Below, in pieces: positions 1-10,106 of a stretch of 64,000 nucleotides of DNA. The notes beneath the pieces are model-generated. The model was not told where the DNA came from and searched no databases. It saw only the letters and a program-made list of their open reading frames with translations. Every line of letters begins with the position of its first letter. Positions within the stretch are counted from its first letter, which is position 1. This DNA is from Gnomoniopsis sp. IMI 355080 (lineage: Eukaryota; Ascomycota; Sordariomycetes; Diaporthales; Gnomoniaceae), in contig JAPEVC010000005.1 of NCBI GenBank assembly GCA_027946555.1, forward strand, positions 248,001-312,000, in the 5' to 3' direction. A program made the translations under genes and the position numbers.

Positions 1-1778
1 TTGCGAACCTTCTTCCACATTCTGAGGTCAAAGAGTATCATCCAGTCCAGTCGAACTCTCTGAAAAACGTCTTCAGCAGGGGAGACATTTCCTGGGTTCA
101 TGTACGCGTCAGGAAATTGCAGCCAATATCGACCTGACTTGGGCGGCAGTGTGCCGTTCTTGGACGGGCCTGGAGTCTTGGGAATTGGAAGACTGTTTTT
201 TGCATAAATCGATGACGGTATGAGAGGCTCCGCCGTATCGGAATCCGAAGGTGTCGCGTCTCGATCGCCAATCGCGCGGCGTGCAGCACTTGGTATTGGA
301 GGAGGCGGTGGGGGAGGATACCCTGCCATCGTCGCTTCGGCTTCTTCGAGGGCCTCGTCGGCTCGCCAATCAGACATGGTAGCGTCACCAGAGGCTGCGA
401 GCGCCGCATCCAGCATCATGACGTCTTCCTCATCATCGTCGTCGTCCTCGTCCATGTCTCCATGGGAGGAAGCTGGCGTGTGGTCATCAGCCCCGCCCTC
501 GCTCTCTGCCGCGTCCTCATCATCACTCTCGACAGGTTGTGTATCATCGCCCTGCTGTATTGCAATGACCCGTCTGATTTGGGCCATTCCAGCTGGTCCT
601 ATTCGAGCAATCTGTTCCGAAAACGACAGGATTGGCAGACTGGGCTCCTTTTCCTCATCGTCGATCCCGTCCTGGCCTACGTTCGCATGGGAAGCGGGGC
701 TGCCTCTGCGCCATGGCTTGAGCATCTCCTCACAAATGATAGTCCGCAGCACAGAATGATCCTCGCCAACACTGCAGCCTGATATATCTTTGAGCCATTC
801 GATAATGGTGCCACACATCTGTTCCCGGAAGGTATCACGCGAGGAGCGGATTGTCACGGTAACTCGGATGTGCTCCAGGGTAGTGGCTCTCTTCAAGAGC
901 AGGCTGATGTCGTCGCCATATGTGAGGATGCTACGGCCGATGAGGTCGGTCTCGTGTGCCTTCTCTAGCGCCTCGCGGTTGGTCATCGAACAAGCCCTGG
1001 CGACTTGGTCTCTGACCTCGTGTACGGTGTGCTTCTCGTCATTCCATAATATGACAGCGTACTCGCTGGCGGGTTCCACATCACCGCCGTGATACGTTGA
1101 CTGTAGCCTGGACTGTTTTTCGTCTTGCTGGATGGATTCCTCGGTCTTGGTCTGTCGTAATTGCTCCGGAGAACATGATATGACATCACATAGATAGTCA
1201 ATAACCCGGCCTATGGTCATCCGGATGTTGAACAGAAGGTCTTCGGGCAGTTGTGCTGGCGCTCTTGCCTTTCCCTTTTGTTGTTCGTGCTCCCAGTGGG
1301 AATGTATCGTGCAGAACATGGGTGTCTTCCACGCCTCGAGGTCGCCACAGTCGCAGCACCCGCTGTTGCCTGGCGAGATACTTATGCGTACCATATGTCC
1401 AGTGTGATCGGTCGCATCGAAGCATTTGGCGCAAAGACAGCATGTGTCGTCGACACCGCAAGTCTTGCATCCATATGATGCCTCGCCTGCCTTGAAAATG
1501 TGGCCGCATGCCTTGCCACGCGCTGCTTCTGTGTACTCTGATCCCTCGACAGCGCCTTGTGCATCCTTGAGTCTTAGGACCTGGCCATCGACGACGGGAC
1601 CGCCGGAGGGGAAGAACAGTCGCAAGTATTCATCTTTGCCACCGGACATGAAGAGGAAGAGGTTCTGAAGGAGCAGATCTTCCGCATCTTTCGTGTATCG
1701 GTACTTCTTCTGAGCCGGCAGCTCCATCAGAAACTGACAGAGCTGCAGCTCTTGTGTCGACATAGACTCGGGATCCAT
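1..1778 (-). CDS. UBR1: E3 ubiquitin ligase UBR1 (N-recognin), 5' part only
   Basis: N-end-rule ubiquitin ligase that binds destabilising N-terminal residues and targets proteins to the proteasome. The minus-strand frame opens at ATG 1776-1778 and stays open to base 1, giving about 592 residues of a protein that is normally near 2,000; the RING part lies outside the window. Residues about 88-155 form a Cys/His-rich UBR box (type-1 degron pocket; begins ACGHIFKAG and contains CCDCGDLEAWK). Residues about 233-315 resemble the ClpS-like type-2 degron domain (YAVILWNDEKHT). An acidic Asp/Glu run (about 440-460) and a poly-Pro run follow. The last visible residues, RLDWMILFDLRMWKKVR, look like the conserved UBR1 body. 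No intron is needed in the visible part. The start is the first in-frame ATG before the conserved region, but a second coding-like segment lies just upstream in another frame. Confidence 0.9.
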   Translation of the reverse strand, partial: MDPESMSTQELQLCQFLMELPAQKKYRYTKDAEDLLLQNLFLFMSGGKDEYLRLFFPSGGPVVDGQVLRLKDAQGAVEGSEYTEAARGKACGHIFKAGEASYGCKTCGVDDTCCLCAKCFDATDHTGHMVRISISPGNSGCCDCGDLEAWKTPMFCTIHSHWEHEQQKGKARAPAQLPEDLLFNIRMTIGRVIDYLCDVISCSPEQLRQTKTEESIQQDEKQSRLQSTYHGGDVEPASEYAVILWNDEKHTVHEVRDQVARACSMTNREALEKAHETDLIGRSILTYGDDISLLLKRATTLEHIRVTVTIRSSRDTFREQMCGTIIEWLKDISGCSVGEDHSVLRTIICEEMLKPWRRGSPASHANVGQDGIDDEEKEPSLPILSFSEQIARIGPAGMAQIRRVIAIQQGDDTQPVESDDEDAAESEGGADDHTPASSHGDMDEDDDDDEEDVMMLDAALAASGDATMSDWRADEALEEAEATMAGYPPPPPPPIPSAARRAIGDRDATPSDSDTAEPLIPSSIYAKNSLPIPKTPGPSKNGTLPPKSGRYWLQFPDAYMNPGNVSPAEDVFQRVRLDWMILFDLRMWKKVR

Positions 1779-2605
1779 CGTCGCGTGGATTAGGACATCG
1801 TTCGACGGGGTATATTCGATAGAACAGCGTGCGCGACGTTGCGCTTATAGGCTGCTCGGAGCCTTGGCGTGATGTACTGCTGCTCTGTGGTAAGTTTGTT
1901 GACCAACTTGACGACCGTGGACTCGTACTTGTCTTGTGGAAGTTTTGTTGGCTATAAAGGCCATGGGTCAGTCAACAGCTTGACAATATGATAGTGCCCA
2001 GTTGGTGCTGGGCCGCGTATCGCATTGGGGTCCTTGATGAGGGGAGGTGTTGGAGAAGGCACAAGGGCATGGAGAAGGGACACAGAGCTTGCACAGAGCT
2101 TACAAGTATTCGTCCAGCACTAGAATGTAGTGAGGGTAATATGTGACAGTCAAGGACTTATTCCCTTATTTGTTCCTGTTGTGTCACATGTGTGGAAAGT
2201 GAAAGTTGAATTATTGAATGGTTTGAGGTGGGGGAGTTCTCATGTCGGCCAGGTGCTACAAGCCCACCTCCCGGTCCCCGGAGCTAGTACTGGCCCCGGC
2301 GTTGGACATGATCACCGTGGGGACATCGAATTCACTTGCTCCCAACACTATGAAAACAAATGGCAGAGCGCCAAAAATTGTCTGTAATTCATGGGGTTAT
2401 TCATGTGAATCTTTTGTCATTTTTGGCCAGAGCCAATGCAGCCCAGAACAATGGTCTTATCCGTGAATTCCTCACTCCTGTCTATGAGACCTCCTATAAA
2501 TCGTAGAAGTACAATATCCCCTCGCCAGACTTGTCCGGTCCACCTACGCTTTTGTTATCATGCCAGAACTACCAGTCTCGCTGCGAGCCTTTTCATTCCT
2601 CATCC
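1779..2605. other. Intergenic UBR1-QCR9, with one coding-like fragment
   Basis: No complete gene is visible. On the minus strand about 1796-1954 there is an open frame of about 52 codons preceded by a TTTATAG acceptor-like site and ending in a TAA just before the UBR1 ATG. A donor-like GTAAGC lies further upstream (about 2099). It may be a 5' leader exon of UBR1 or a remnant. Confidence 0.4.
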
Positions 2606-3066
2606 TTACTCCTCGTCATCCTCTCCGCCGGCCTGCAAGTACTTCGCCTTGATGTCCTTCCATTGCCGCTGTCACTCGGTTAGCATCTCGACGCTCTCAT
2701 GGTATTCCAGCGAAGGAAGGGCTCGTACTCCTCGGTTCATGTTGTCCCACAGCTTGCTCGAGGCAACGTCGTAGGTTCTGCCGAATTCATCAGTACACCC
2801 AGTTTCCAGATTCGTCTCAGCGCATAGTTCGTCGACTCGGGGCCGTACATCGAGAGGGCAAAGGCACTGCCGAATACCGCGCCAAGCATGGCAAAGTTGT
2901 TCCGGAAGAGAATGCTATAAGTTCTGGTCAGTACTCCAGTCCCTGGCGATGTTGGTGGCTGCACTGTAGGTGACTTGCTTGTAGATGGTGGTGTGACCGG
3001 CCTGGTGATGCGCGATTAGCTGATGTTTCCGTCATCCCCGTCTAGACGTATTGATCTACGTACCAT
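2606..3066 (-). CDS. QCR9: Ubiquinol-cytochrome c reductase subunit 9 (complex III)
   Basis: Small single-span subunit of the mitochondrial bc1 complex, in the inner membrane. Five exons by splice phase: 3064-3066, 2979-3001, 2849-2914, 2729-2777, 2606-2668 (204 nt, 67 aa). The product starts MAGHTTIYN, has the typical FRNNFAMLGAVFGSAFAL membrane segment, then WDNMNRG and RQWKDIKAKY, and ends in an acidic tail GGEDDEE, collinear with known fungal QCR9 proteins. The first coding exon is the ATG alone, directly followed by GTACGT. Intron 2 (2915-2978) begins with GC (GCAAGT) and ends TATAG with a TACTGAC branch site; only this GC-AG junction gives the conserved IYN-ILFRNN join. The other introns are GT-AG. 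It sits head to head with the PYM gene across about 520 bp. Confidence 0.9.
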
Positions 3067-3588
3067 TTTGACTGTGGAGGGTTCTTTGTGGCTTAGGAGA
3101 TTGATTGGGCGGTAGCAACTGCTCTGGTGGTTGGCAACACGTCGTTGAAGGTGGTCCAGTTTGGGAGACACGGGCGGGCCATGGATGGATTCAAAATTGG
3201 CGATGACATTCCGACCCAATCCGCGTAGATATGATTGGCCAAAGCTATCCTGGGTAGCGGCCCCACTAGGTGGTATCCAGCAGTAGCCTCACTTCCGACT
3301 CAAATCGTACTCTCAACTGTTCCAGCGTTCTTGTCCCACTTTGACTTTTCGTTCCACGCGACAGAGCTACCATTTGGAGCCGTCTGGAGCCATCTGAGGC
3401 TCATAAAGATACAGTTCCATAGCCGTCTACTCCATGCGATTTTTGTATTCACTTTCTAGGCACCGGTTATTGGGCAAACCTCCGAGATTTTGAACACCCT
3501 TTTCGAGACACTCCCCCCATCTTTCTGCGGTCTTCACACACACACACACGCTCAGCCGACTACAATACACTTCTAAACAATCGCCACG
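3067..3588. promoter_or_regulatory. Divergent promoter region QCR9/PYM
   Basis: About 520 bp between two divergent starts. A pyrimidine-rich stretch with a CA microsatellite (3534-3550) lies just upstream of the PYM ATG. No definite operator was recognised. Confidence 0.35.
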
Positions 3589-4233
3589 ATGTCCTCCAAT
3601 CCAACAAACTCAGGCATCATCACAGATGACTCCGGCGAACGCCACATCCCCGAGTCAACCCGCCCTGACGGCTCCGTGCGCAAAGCCATCAAGATCCGCC
3701 CGGGTTACAAGCCTCCCGAGGACGCCGTGCTGTACAAGAACCGCACTGCCGAGAGCTTCCGTAACCGCTACAAGGGCGGTGTGATTGGCGCCGAGGCATC
3801 CGCGCCTCCCGATTTACCCTCCGCGAGTTCCGCCGCCGCGAATAAGAACGCCAAGCGGCGCGAGGCCCGCAAGAAGGCCAAGGAGGTTGGCGGCGACGGC
3901 GAGAAGAAGGACGCCGATCCTGCGTCGAAGCTGGCGACTGCCGCGTCTGAGGATGGCGGCAAGAAAGCCGAGATTGTCGTGGACCCTGAGGTTGAGCGGA
4001 AGAAGAAGGCTCGGAACTTGACGAAGAAGCTCAAGCAGGCTAAGGAGCTGCAGGATAAGAAGGAAGGTGGACAGTCTCTGCTTCCGGAGCAGATTGCTAA
4101 GGTGATCAAGATCAATGAGCTCGTCCGGGAGCTGGCTGCTCTTGGCTTCGACACAGAGGGCGAGCCTGTCAAGCAGTGCGAGAAAGGCGAGGAAACCAAG
4201 GACGAGGCCAGAGAGGAGGCTGCCCCAGCCTGA
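3589..4233 (+). CDS. pym: PYM/WIBG homologue, Mago-Y14 (exon junction complex) disassembly factor
   Basis: Cytoplasmic, ribosome-associated factor that in animals strips the Mago-Y14 heterodimer from spliced mRNA during translation. Single exon, 214 aa, close to the usual family size. The N-terminus carries the Mago-binding signature: SGERHIPESTRPDGSVRK, then IRPGYKPPEDAVLYKNR (residues about 15-55). The middle is Ala/Lys/Glu-rich and probably disordered. The C-terminal third is a charged helix (KKKARNLTKKLKQAKELQ, then LLPEQIAKVIKINELVREL), matching the second conserved block of PYM, followed by an acidic tail. The ATG context ACGATGTC is acceptable and no upstream in-frame ATG competes. Function is taken from the family; it implies that this fungus keeps EJC components. 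Confidence 0.88.
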   Translation: MSSNPTNSGIITDDSGERHIPESTRPDGSVRKAIKIRPGYKPPEDAVLYKNRTAESFRNRYKGGVIGAEASAPPDLPSASSAAANKNAKRREARKKAKEVGGDGEKKDADPASKLATAASEDGGKKAEIVVDPEVERKKKARNLTKKLKQAKELQDKKEGGQSLLPEQIAKVIKINELVRELAALGFDTEGEPVKQCEKGEETKDEAREEAAPA

Positions 4234-5351
4234 ATGCAATCAACTGCGATTTTCGAATCACAAATATCGAAGCGCCCAAATGGAGGACAATGTTCTCACA
4301 TTCCATAACCACTGTCACCGTTTCAGACGGACTGACCAGCACCAAATCGAGTTTCCCAACGGAAGTGAATGGGTCGCTCGATGGTACCCTCACTCAGGTT
4401 GCTAGCCTGTCTCCTATGGTTTGCCGTTTAAGACGGCTGGCTACACTGCAGCTCTGTGTGTATAAGACGGAGCAATGGTGTCATGAGGCAGACATCAATT
4501 GACATGCATCAGCTCTTTATTCTCCACTTTGTCGACGAACGATGTCACTTGTGGGGAGATCTATGGAAGTTATCATGAGCATGGTAGCCTGAGATAGTTA
4601 TCATGATCATCCCGCGACGATGCGGACGGCTAGACAGTCATGTATCTTTGGGATTCACCGACAGCGAGAGCAGGAGGATATATGGACTATCGGAGGGAAA
4701 GCACTGGTTGGAAAAGTACTGGTTGGAACTCTTCATTGTCCTAAACGATTATGACTTTGCTATCCTTTGGTCAAGGGTCTCGGAGATGACGAACCAGATC
4801 GGCTCCGCTCTAGGGTGTCACTAAAATCTGGCTTCACAAAACAGACTTCGCCATCTACTACGCTTATCGTGCTTGCCTGGGATTGTGCAACAACAATTAT
4901 GGCTTTGGTGAAATTGCATGTCCCTGCATGAGGGAGGTTTGAATTGGTGGTTCTCTCATATTGGACCCCTTGATCATCAATGTACAATGGATCTCAAAAT
5001 CTTGAGCCCTTTTGGAGTGGTGTTTTTGAAAGCCCGCGCTATGCTCACTTGCCCATTTTCTCTTCCCCCTATCCAAGTGGGATTTGTGTCCCATTGACCG
5101 CCCGGGTTTCCCACCTTCAGAAGTACCACCCTCTGCGATATTTTCTGACAGGAAGTCAGGTTGTAGTAAAACAGCCAGTAAAGCCAGCAGAAAAGCTTTT
5201 CTGGACGAGATTGTTCAAAGTATGGCAACGCAGCACAAACCCGGAAGGCGTGATGTGGCCCTTTGATGTATGTTGGCGGAGTCTTAAATGTGACAGTCCC
5301 CTGATCAGGGTCAAAAAGTATTGCAATGTGCAGAACTGCTGAGCACACCAT
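4234..5351. other. Gene-free interval between converging PYM and TIM44
   Basis: About 1.1 kb holding the 3' ends of both neighbours. Only short, compositionally non-coding open frames are seen; nothing recognisable. Confidence 0.5.
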
Positions 5352-7057
5352 TCAGATGTATTCCCTGGCACTCTTCTGCATCTCAATAAGGCGCCAGCCT
5401 CTCGTCTCCGGGTTGTTGACGTCCTCCGGTGTTCTTGTAATACCGATGGCGTATGTGACTAGCTGAACTTTATCCTCCATACCAGCGGCAAGTTTGTTTG
5501 TCTTTGCGTTGCGGTAGACATGCACCTCCTGTGTCCGGGCGGTGATGATGAAAACAGGAATCTCGCCGGGATCTAGCATACGCGCTTTGAGAATATCCAC
5601 GTGACGTATATCGAGGATCTGGCCGTCAGTCTTGAGGCCGGCCGTCATGTACTGCTTCGTGATAGCCTCGTAGACAGAGTACTGGGCCTCGGAGAGCCAC
5701 AGCTTCAAAGTGGCCACGTCGCCCTTGACGTATGCGTCGAGCACCTCGGGCAGGATATACTCGCGCAGCTCGCGCAGGAAAGGCTCCACCTGAAAATTGG
5801 GATCCATGGACCGGAATTTCTTGATGACCATGGCAGTCTCGTTCTCAGCGAAGAAGCCGGCAACTCTGTCAGTGATGCTGCGTGCCGTGAGGATGAGCGG
5901 GTTCTCCGACTCGTTGTAGACGTCCTTCATGCCAAAAACGCCTTGGACGAATTTGTTTTGATCCCTGAAGTTCTTCCATGCTTCCTTCCACTGCGCATCC
6001 TTATGAAGTGTAACGTTGGTGCCAGCGCTGCGAACCGGGGAGAATTAGACATCAGACTTTGAGCTCAACTTAGAAACAACGGTAAAGAATGTCCATGGAC
6101 GTACTTGGGGTCCTCCTCTATTACTTCGTGCTTCTTGACTCCTTCCATCTGCTCGCGCAGCTCCCTCTGCCTCTTTCGCTCTTCCTTGTCCACCCATCCA
6201 CCGTAACGCGAGCTGCTGCCGTCGTCGATGACACTTTTCACGCTCCTGAATGCCTCGGTGTCCCGAATCGGTTTGGTCGATTTGTCGAGGGCTTCGCCAG
6301 TGACATTGGCGGCTTTACGGACGCCCTTCATCACGGAGGTGTCCCAGGTCCATGCTGCACCCTTTCCGACTGCGCCGGCTGTGTTCTTGAGCACTGCGCC
6401 TGCTGTGGATGATACTGCGCCGGTGGTCTTTTCATAGGCTTCGCGCGCGCGTCGGACGGACTCGCTTTCGACGAAATCGGTTGCGCCCTGGGCTAGTTGC
6501 TTGGTCGAGTCGTTCCATTCCTTGGAGGCCTTGAACTCAGTCTGCATGGTCTCCATGAAGACCTGCCATGGTGTCTTGTCGCCATGGGGCGGGGGTGGAG
6601 GAAGATCCTCTTTCTTTTCGTCCTTTTTTTCGCCTTCGCCCTCCTCACCCTCGGCCTTCTTCTCGCTTCCCTCTTCTTGTGGCTCCTCTTGCGTTTTGCC
6701 CTGGTCCTCCTCTGCTGCGGCTTCAGCCTTGGCCGACTCTGTTTGAGCCTTGCTTTCCGGTTTTGATTCTGACTTTACATCCTGCCGGTTGAGAGGGGTG
6801 ATATGAAAAGACCGAGAGTGTGAATTGGCTACTGGTCGTATCGCAGACGGTAAAAATTGGGAGCGGAGCAGGGATAGCGGAGCGGAGGTATCGGATAGCT
6901 TTACGGATGCTTCAAGGCTAGGCGACAAAGTGCGATTTGACAGTAACCTCCGGAAGGCTGGTGATCTGCCGTACGGCTGTGAAGAGGCGTTGAGGGTGGA
7001 AGCTCGAAAGACCGAGGTAGGTGGGACGGACCTCGAGATGGACCTAAAGGAACTCAT
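5352..7057 (-). CDS. TIM44: Mitochondrial import inner membrane translocase subunit TIM44
   Basis: Matrix-side scaffold that tethers mtHsp70 to the TIM23 channel and drives presequence-protein import. Two exons: 6105-7057 and 5352-6027, with a 77-nt intron (GTACGT...CGCAG) whose splice restores DP-N-AGTNVTLHKDAQWKEAW. The product is 542 aa. Residues 1 to about 95 are rich in Arg/Ser/Leu with few acids, as in a matrix presequence. A Lys/Glu-rich charged region and a PPPPPPHGDKTPWQVF segment follow, then amphipathic helical sequence. The C-terminal Tim44 domain (about 370-535) includes FRSMDPNFQVEPFLRE and a terminal ETRGWRLIEMQKS. Length and layout fit fungal Tim44. It is divergent from uS11m (438 bp apart), another mitochondrial gene. 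Confidence 0.95.
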
Positions 7058-7495
7058 GACTGGCGCCTAAATAGTACTGTCCACCTCTCCAGGAAGAGGA
7101 AGAGGCGACAAAGGAGAAATACTCTACTTATTCGTTGGTGGGAAAAGTCGAGAGTAATAGAAAGTGAGAGAGAGGCAGCATTCGAAATTTTGGCCGGGAC
7201 GTGACGGAGTTTTGCAGGGGACGCCTGGACCAGCGGGCTAGAATCGGAGCTTGCACTTTGCGAGCATGGGGTGGCGTGAATGCGGCCTGCAGGGATCTTG
7301 CGTCTGTGGTCTAGGATGTATGTACGGAGTAGGTGCTAGGGTGCCCGGCGGGCAGGGCGGGCTACAAGCCGAGCTCTGATCGAACTCGACGTCTCCAGGA
7401 AAATTTCCAGGCCGTGTCTGTCGCCTGAACCCAAGGAACGACAGCGTCGACGACGAAAGTCACAGCGCCCACCAGCACACCTTCACAGCCTAACC
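7058..7495. promoter_or_regulatory. Divergent promoter region TIM44/uS11m
   Basis: 438 bp separating the start codons of two genes for mitochondrial proteins, so probably a shared bidirectional promoter. No motif was assigned with confidence. Confidence 0.4.
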
Positions 7496-8242
7496 ATGCG
7501 CCATTCAACATTAACTCACCAATTGGCGAGGACATTATTCCAAGCCACAACACATCGATCAGCACCGCAGCTACGATGCGCAGCAGCACACTTCACACAG
7601 CCTTTTTCGAGCTCAAGTCCCAGGCTTGACGAAGACCAAATCCGAGAACGAGAGAATCGCCTCAAAGATATCCTACCCGTACGCACAAGACCGCAATCGC
7701 CCTCAAAGCTCGAGGAGCTTGCGCGGACGACGCTTCAAACTTCAGTCGTGGCCAACGCGGCAATGGGGCGCGCGGTAAACGACTCGCGACGCGTAGACAC
7801 AGCACTCCTCGGAGAACCGTTGGATCATCTTCTACCACAAGATCATGGGTCTATGAAGATTGAACAGCCACCAGAGCCGTACCATTTCCACATCTACAGT
7901 CATAAGCACAATACGCACGTGACGGTCACCAAGCCCAATCGCGACCCCATCGTCAGCTTGTCATGTGGCAATCTTGGATTCCGAAAGAGTAACAGGAAAC
8001 ACTATGACGCGGCATATCAGCTGGGCGCTTATGTCATCGACAAGCTGCAGCAGCAGGGCTGGCACCACAAGATTGACAGTATGGAGGTATCCCTGAGAGG
8101 GTTTGGGGCTGGCCGAGAGGCCGTGACGAAGGTGCTGTTGGGGACTGAGGGAAGGCTGTTGCGAGAAAAGATCACCAAAGTGTCAGACTCGACGAGGTTG
8201 AAGTTTGGTGGTACTAGAAGCAAGAACCCCAGACGTATCTAG
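7496..8242 (+). CDS. MRPS18: Mitochondrial small ribosomal subunit protein uS11m
   Basis: Component of the mitoribosomal small-subunit platform (yeast Mrps18). Single exon, 248 aa. The N-terminal ~45 residues (MRHSTLTHQLARTLFQATT...) are basic and lack acidic residues, as expected for a matrix-targeting presequence. A fungal-specific linker precedes the S11 domain at about residues 130-248: YHFHIYSHKHNTHVTVT, VSLSCGNLGFRKSNRKHYDAAYQ, then SMEVSLRGFGAGREA and the typical C-terminal ITKVSDSTRLKFGGTRSKNPRRI, where bacterial uS11 has a similar HNGCRPPKRRRV-like tail. Divergently transcribed from TIM44. Confidence 0.93.
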   Translation: MRHSTLTHQLARTLFQATTHRSAPQLRCAAAHFTQPFSSSSPRLDEDQIRERENRLKDILPVRTRPQSPSKLEELARTTLQTSVVANAAMGRAVNDSRRVDTALLGEPLDHLLPQDHGSMKIEQPPEPYHFHIYSHKHNTHVTVTKPNRDPIVSLSCGNLGFRKSNRKHYDAAYQLGAYVIDKLQQQGWHHKIDSMEVSLRGFGAGREAVTKVLLGTEGRLLREKITKVSDSTRLKFGGTRSKNPRRI

Positions 8243-8711
8243 GGGCGTGCAAACATGCAGACATGCTGTATGAGGGCGAGCGGTTACATGTGGTTCGTTT
8301 GGGGCCCAGGGACTTTATAAATATAGTGACTCGGCTAGAGAAACTTTATGTACATGAGAGAGCACATTGTGAGTTGTCGGCTAGAGTAGAGCAGCAGACT
8401 ACGAATCAGCAAGACGAGGCCCGGTGCACCCAGTTCACCAACCGCGAATTGCTTGCTGCGACAGTTTTATCTCGCAGCAAATGCGACCATGCAAAAATAA
8501 AATTACTAAACTTGTACATTCCTGATATACAAGTGCAATCACTATCCAAAATATGCAACCCACACAAGCGACGGGGTCGTCGTGTGAAATGACTGTCATT
8601 GACCAAGCCAGACCCCACTACGTACTGTACAGTACCTCCTAGGCAGGTAAATATTCTGCCGGGATCTTCTCAACCGCAACTCAAACGTCCCTCCCACCAA
8701 CTCCTAACGCG
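8243..8711. other. Intergenic uS11m-BCS1
   Basis: 469 bp with the uS11m 3' end and the BCS1 promoter. It contains a GTACTGTACAGTAC palindromic stretch near 8623-8636 and the CCTAGG-type sequence described elsewhere. No gene. Confidence 0.4.
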
Positions 8712-10106
8712 ATGATGCAGGTGCCTATGGATCCCGCCACGCAGACCTCCAAATCTTCTTCCTTGATGGACTTGAACTTTAACTCTGTCCTCGAGTCCCC
8801 TGTTTTCGCTGGTGGTCTCGGCCTCGCCGCCCTCGGCAGCGCAGCGGCCGTCGCTCGCCGCGGTGCCATCCGCGGTGCCCAAGTTTTGCGCCGACAGCTC
8901 CTCGTCAACGTCGAGATCAGCAAGACTGACCCATCCTACCCATGGATCCTTGGCTACCTGTCGCGTCCGCGTGAGCCCGCCGGGTTTCTGGCATCGCGCC
9001 TGACGCGCATTCGCCAGCTGTCCGTCAAGACCACCACACGGTCCGCCGCGCCGGGGAAAAGTGGTAACAATGTGGGGCCCATGCACGCGCACTTTGCGCT
9101 GGTGCCGGGCTATGGATCGCATGTGATTCGACATGCGCCTGGCGTGTATATCATGGTGCAGCGCGAGAAGTCAAGCACGGCTGAGATGTCGACGGGCGAA
9201 CCGCACGAGACGATGACGCTTACGGCATTGTGGGCGCATCGCCATGTGTTTGAGGAGATCTTCGGGGATGCACATGGCATGATGGCGCGTGCGACGGAGG
9301 GAAAGACGATTGTGTATACTGTACGTGGATTCGACTGGGTGCAGCTCGGCGAGCCGAGGAGAAAGAGGCCGCTGGGAAGCGTGGTGCTTGATGAAGGCAT
9401 CAAAGAAGGCATCGTGGCAGATGTGAAGGACTTCATTGACAGGCAAGAGTGGTATGCGGAGCGAGGTATCCCTTATCGCAGGGGTTATTTGTTATTTGGG
9501 CCGCCAGGCAGTGGAAAGTCGAGCTTCATACATGCGCTCGCTGGTGAATTGAACTTCGCCATTGCGACTATCAACTTGAGTGAGAGAGGCATGGCGGATG
9601 ACAAGCTGGCTATGATGATGCAGAAGCTACCTGCAAGGACAATTGTCCTGTTGGAGGATGCCGATGCTGCATTTGTCAACAGGAAGCAGAAGGAGGCGGA
9701 CGGCTACAGTGGCTCTTCGGTCACTTTCTCAGGTCTACTGAACGCACTGGACGGCCTGTCCGCTGGAGAGGAGAGAATTGCGTTTCTCACCACGAACCAT
9801 ATCGACAGGTTGGATCCAGCTTTGATACGACCGGGCCGGGTGGACATGATCGTACGTATCGGCGAGGCCACTAGATACCAGGCAGGGCAGATGTTTGACA
9901 GGTTCTACGGAGATGTCGACAAGGATGGGGATGGCCGGGAGCGCTTCTTGGAAAAGCTGGATTCCATGGGACTCTTTGATGAGAAGAACCCAAGGCAGAC
10001 GAGTGCGGCAGCAATCCAAGGCATCTTCCTCTTCAACAAGAGCAATATGGAGGGCGCCATTGCGATGGCAGAGGTCCTGGGCCAGCCACAGCCAACGGAT
10101 AATTGA
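8712..10106 (+). CDS. BCS1: Mitochondrial AAA chaperone BCS1
   Basis: Inner-membrane AAA ATPase that translocates the folded Rieske iron-sulfur protein into complex III. Single exon, 464 aa. A single membrane span is at about residues 30-50 (GGLGLAALGSAAAVARRG), followed by basic residues that form the internal targeting signal. The BCS1_N domain is at about 60-235 and the AAA module follows: Walker A GPPGSGKS at 263-270, Walker B IVLLEDADA at about 310-318, sensor 1 FLTTNH and the arginine-finger region RPGRVDM. The insertion between Walker B and sensor 1 is short, as in BCS1. The start has a second Met two codons away; the first is used because it is in a suitable context. QCR9, another complex III gene, lies 5.6 kb away. 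Confidence 0.95.
   Translation: MMQVPMDPATQTSKSSSLMDLNFNSVLESPVFAGGLGLAALGSAAAVARRGAIRGAQVLRRQLLVNVEISKTDPSYPWILGYLSRPREPAGFLASRLTRIRQLSVKTTTRSAAPGKSGNNVGPMHAHFALVPGYGSHVIRHAPGVYIMVQREKSSTAEMSTGEPHETMTLTALWAHRHVFEEIFGDAHGMMARATEGKTIVYTVRGFDWVQLGEPRRKRPLGSVVLDEGIKEGIVADVKDFIDRQEWYAERGIPYRRGYLLFGPPGSGKSSFIHALAGELNFAIATINLSERGMADDKLAMMMQKLPARTIVLLEDADAAFVNRKQKEADGYSGSSVTFSGLLNALDGLSAGEERIAFLTTNHIDRLDPALIRPGRVDMIVRIGEATRYQAGQMFDRFYGDVDKDGDGRERFLEKLDSMGLFDEKNPRQTSAAAIQGIFLFNKSNMEGAIAMAEVLGQPQPTDN

Noticed and set aside
3768..4239. Antisense open frames over the PYM gene
   Set aside because: Complement of Lys/Ala/Glu codons; the sense frame has the family signatures.
5601..6062. 153-codon plus-strand frame over TIM44
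   Set aside because: Antisense to the conserved Tim44 domain; no independent evidence.
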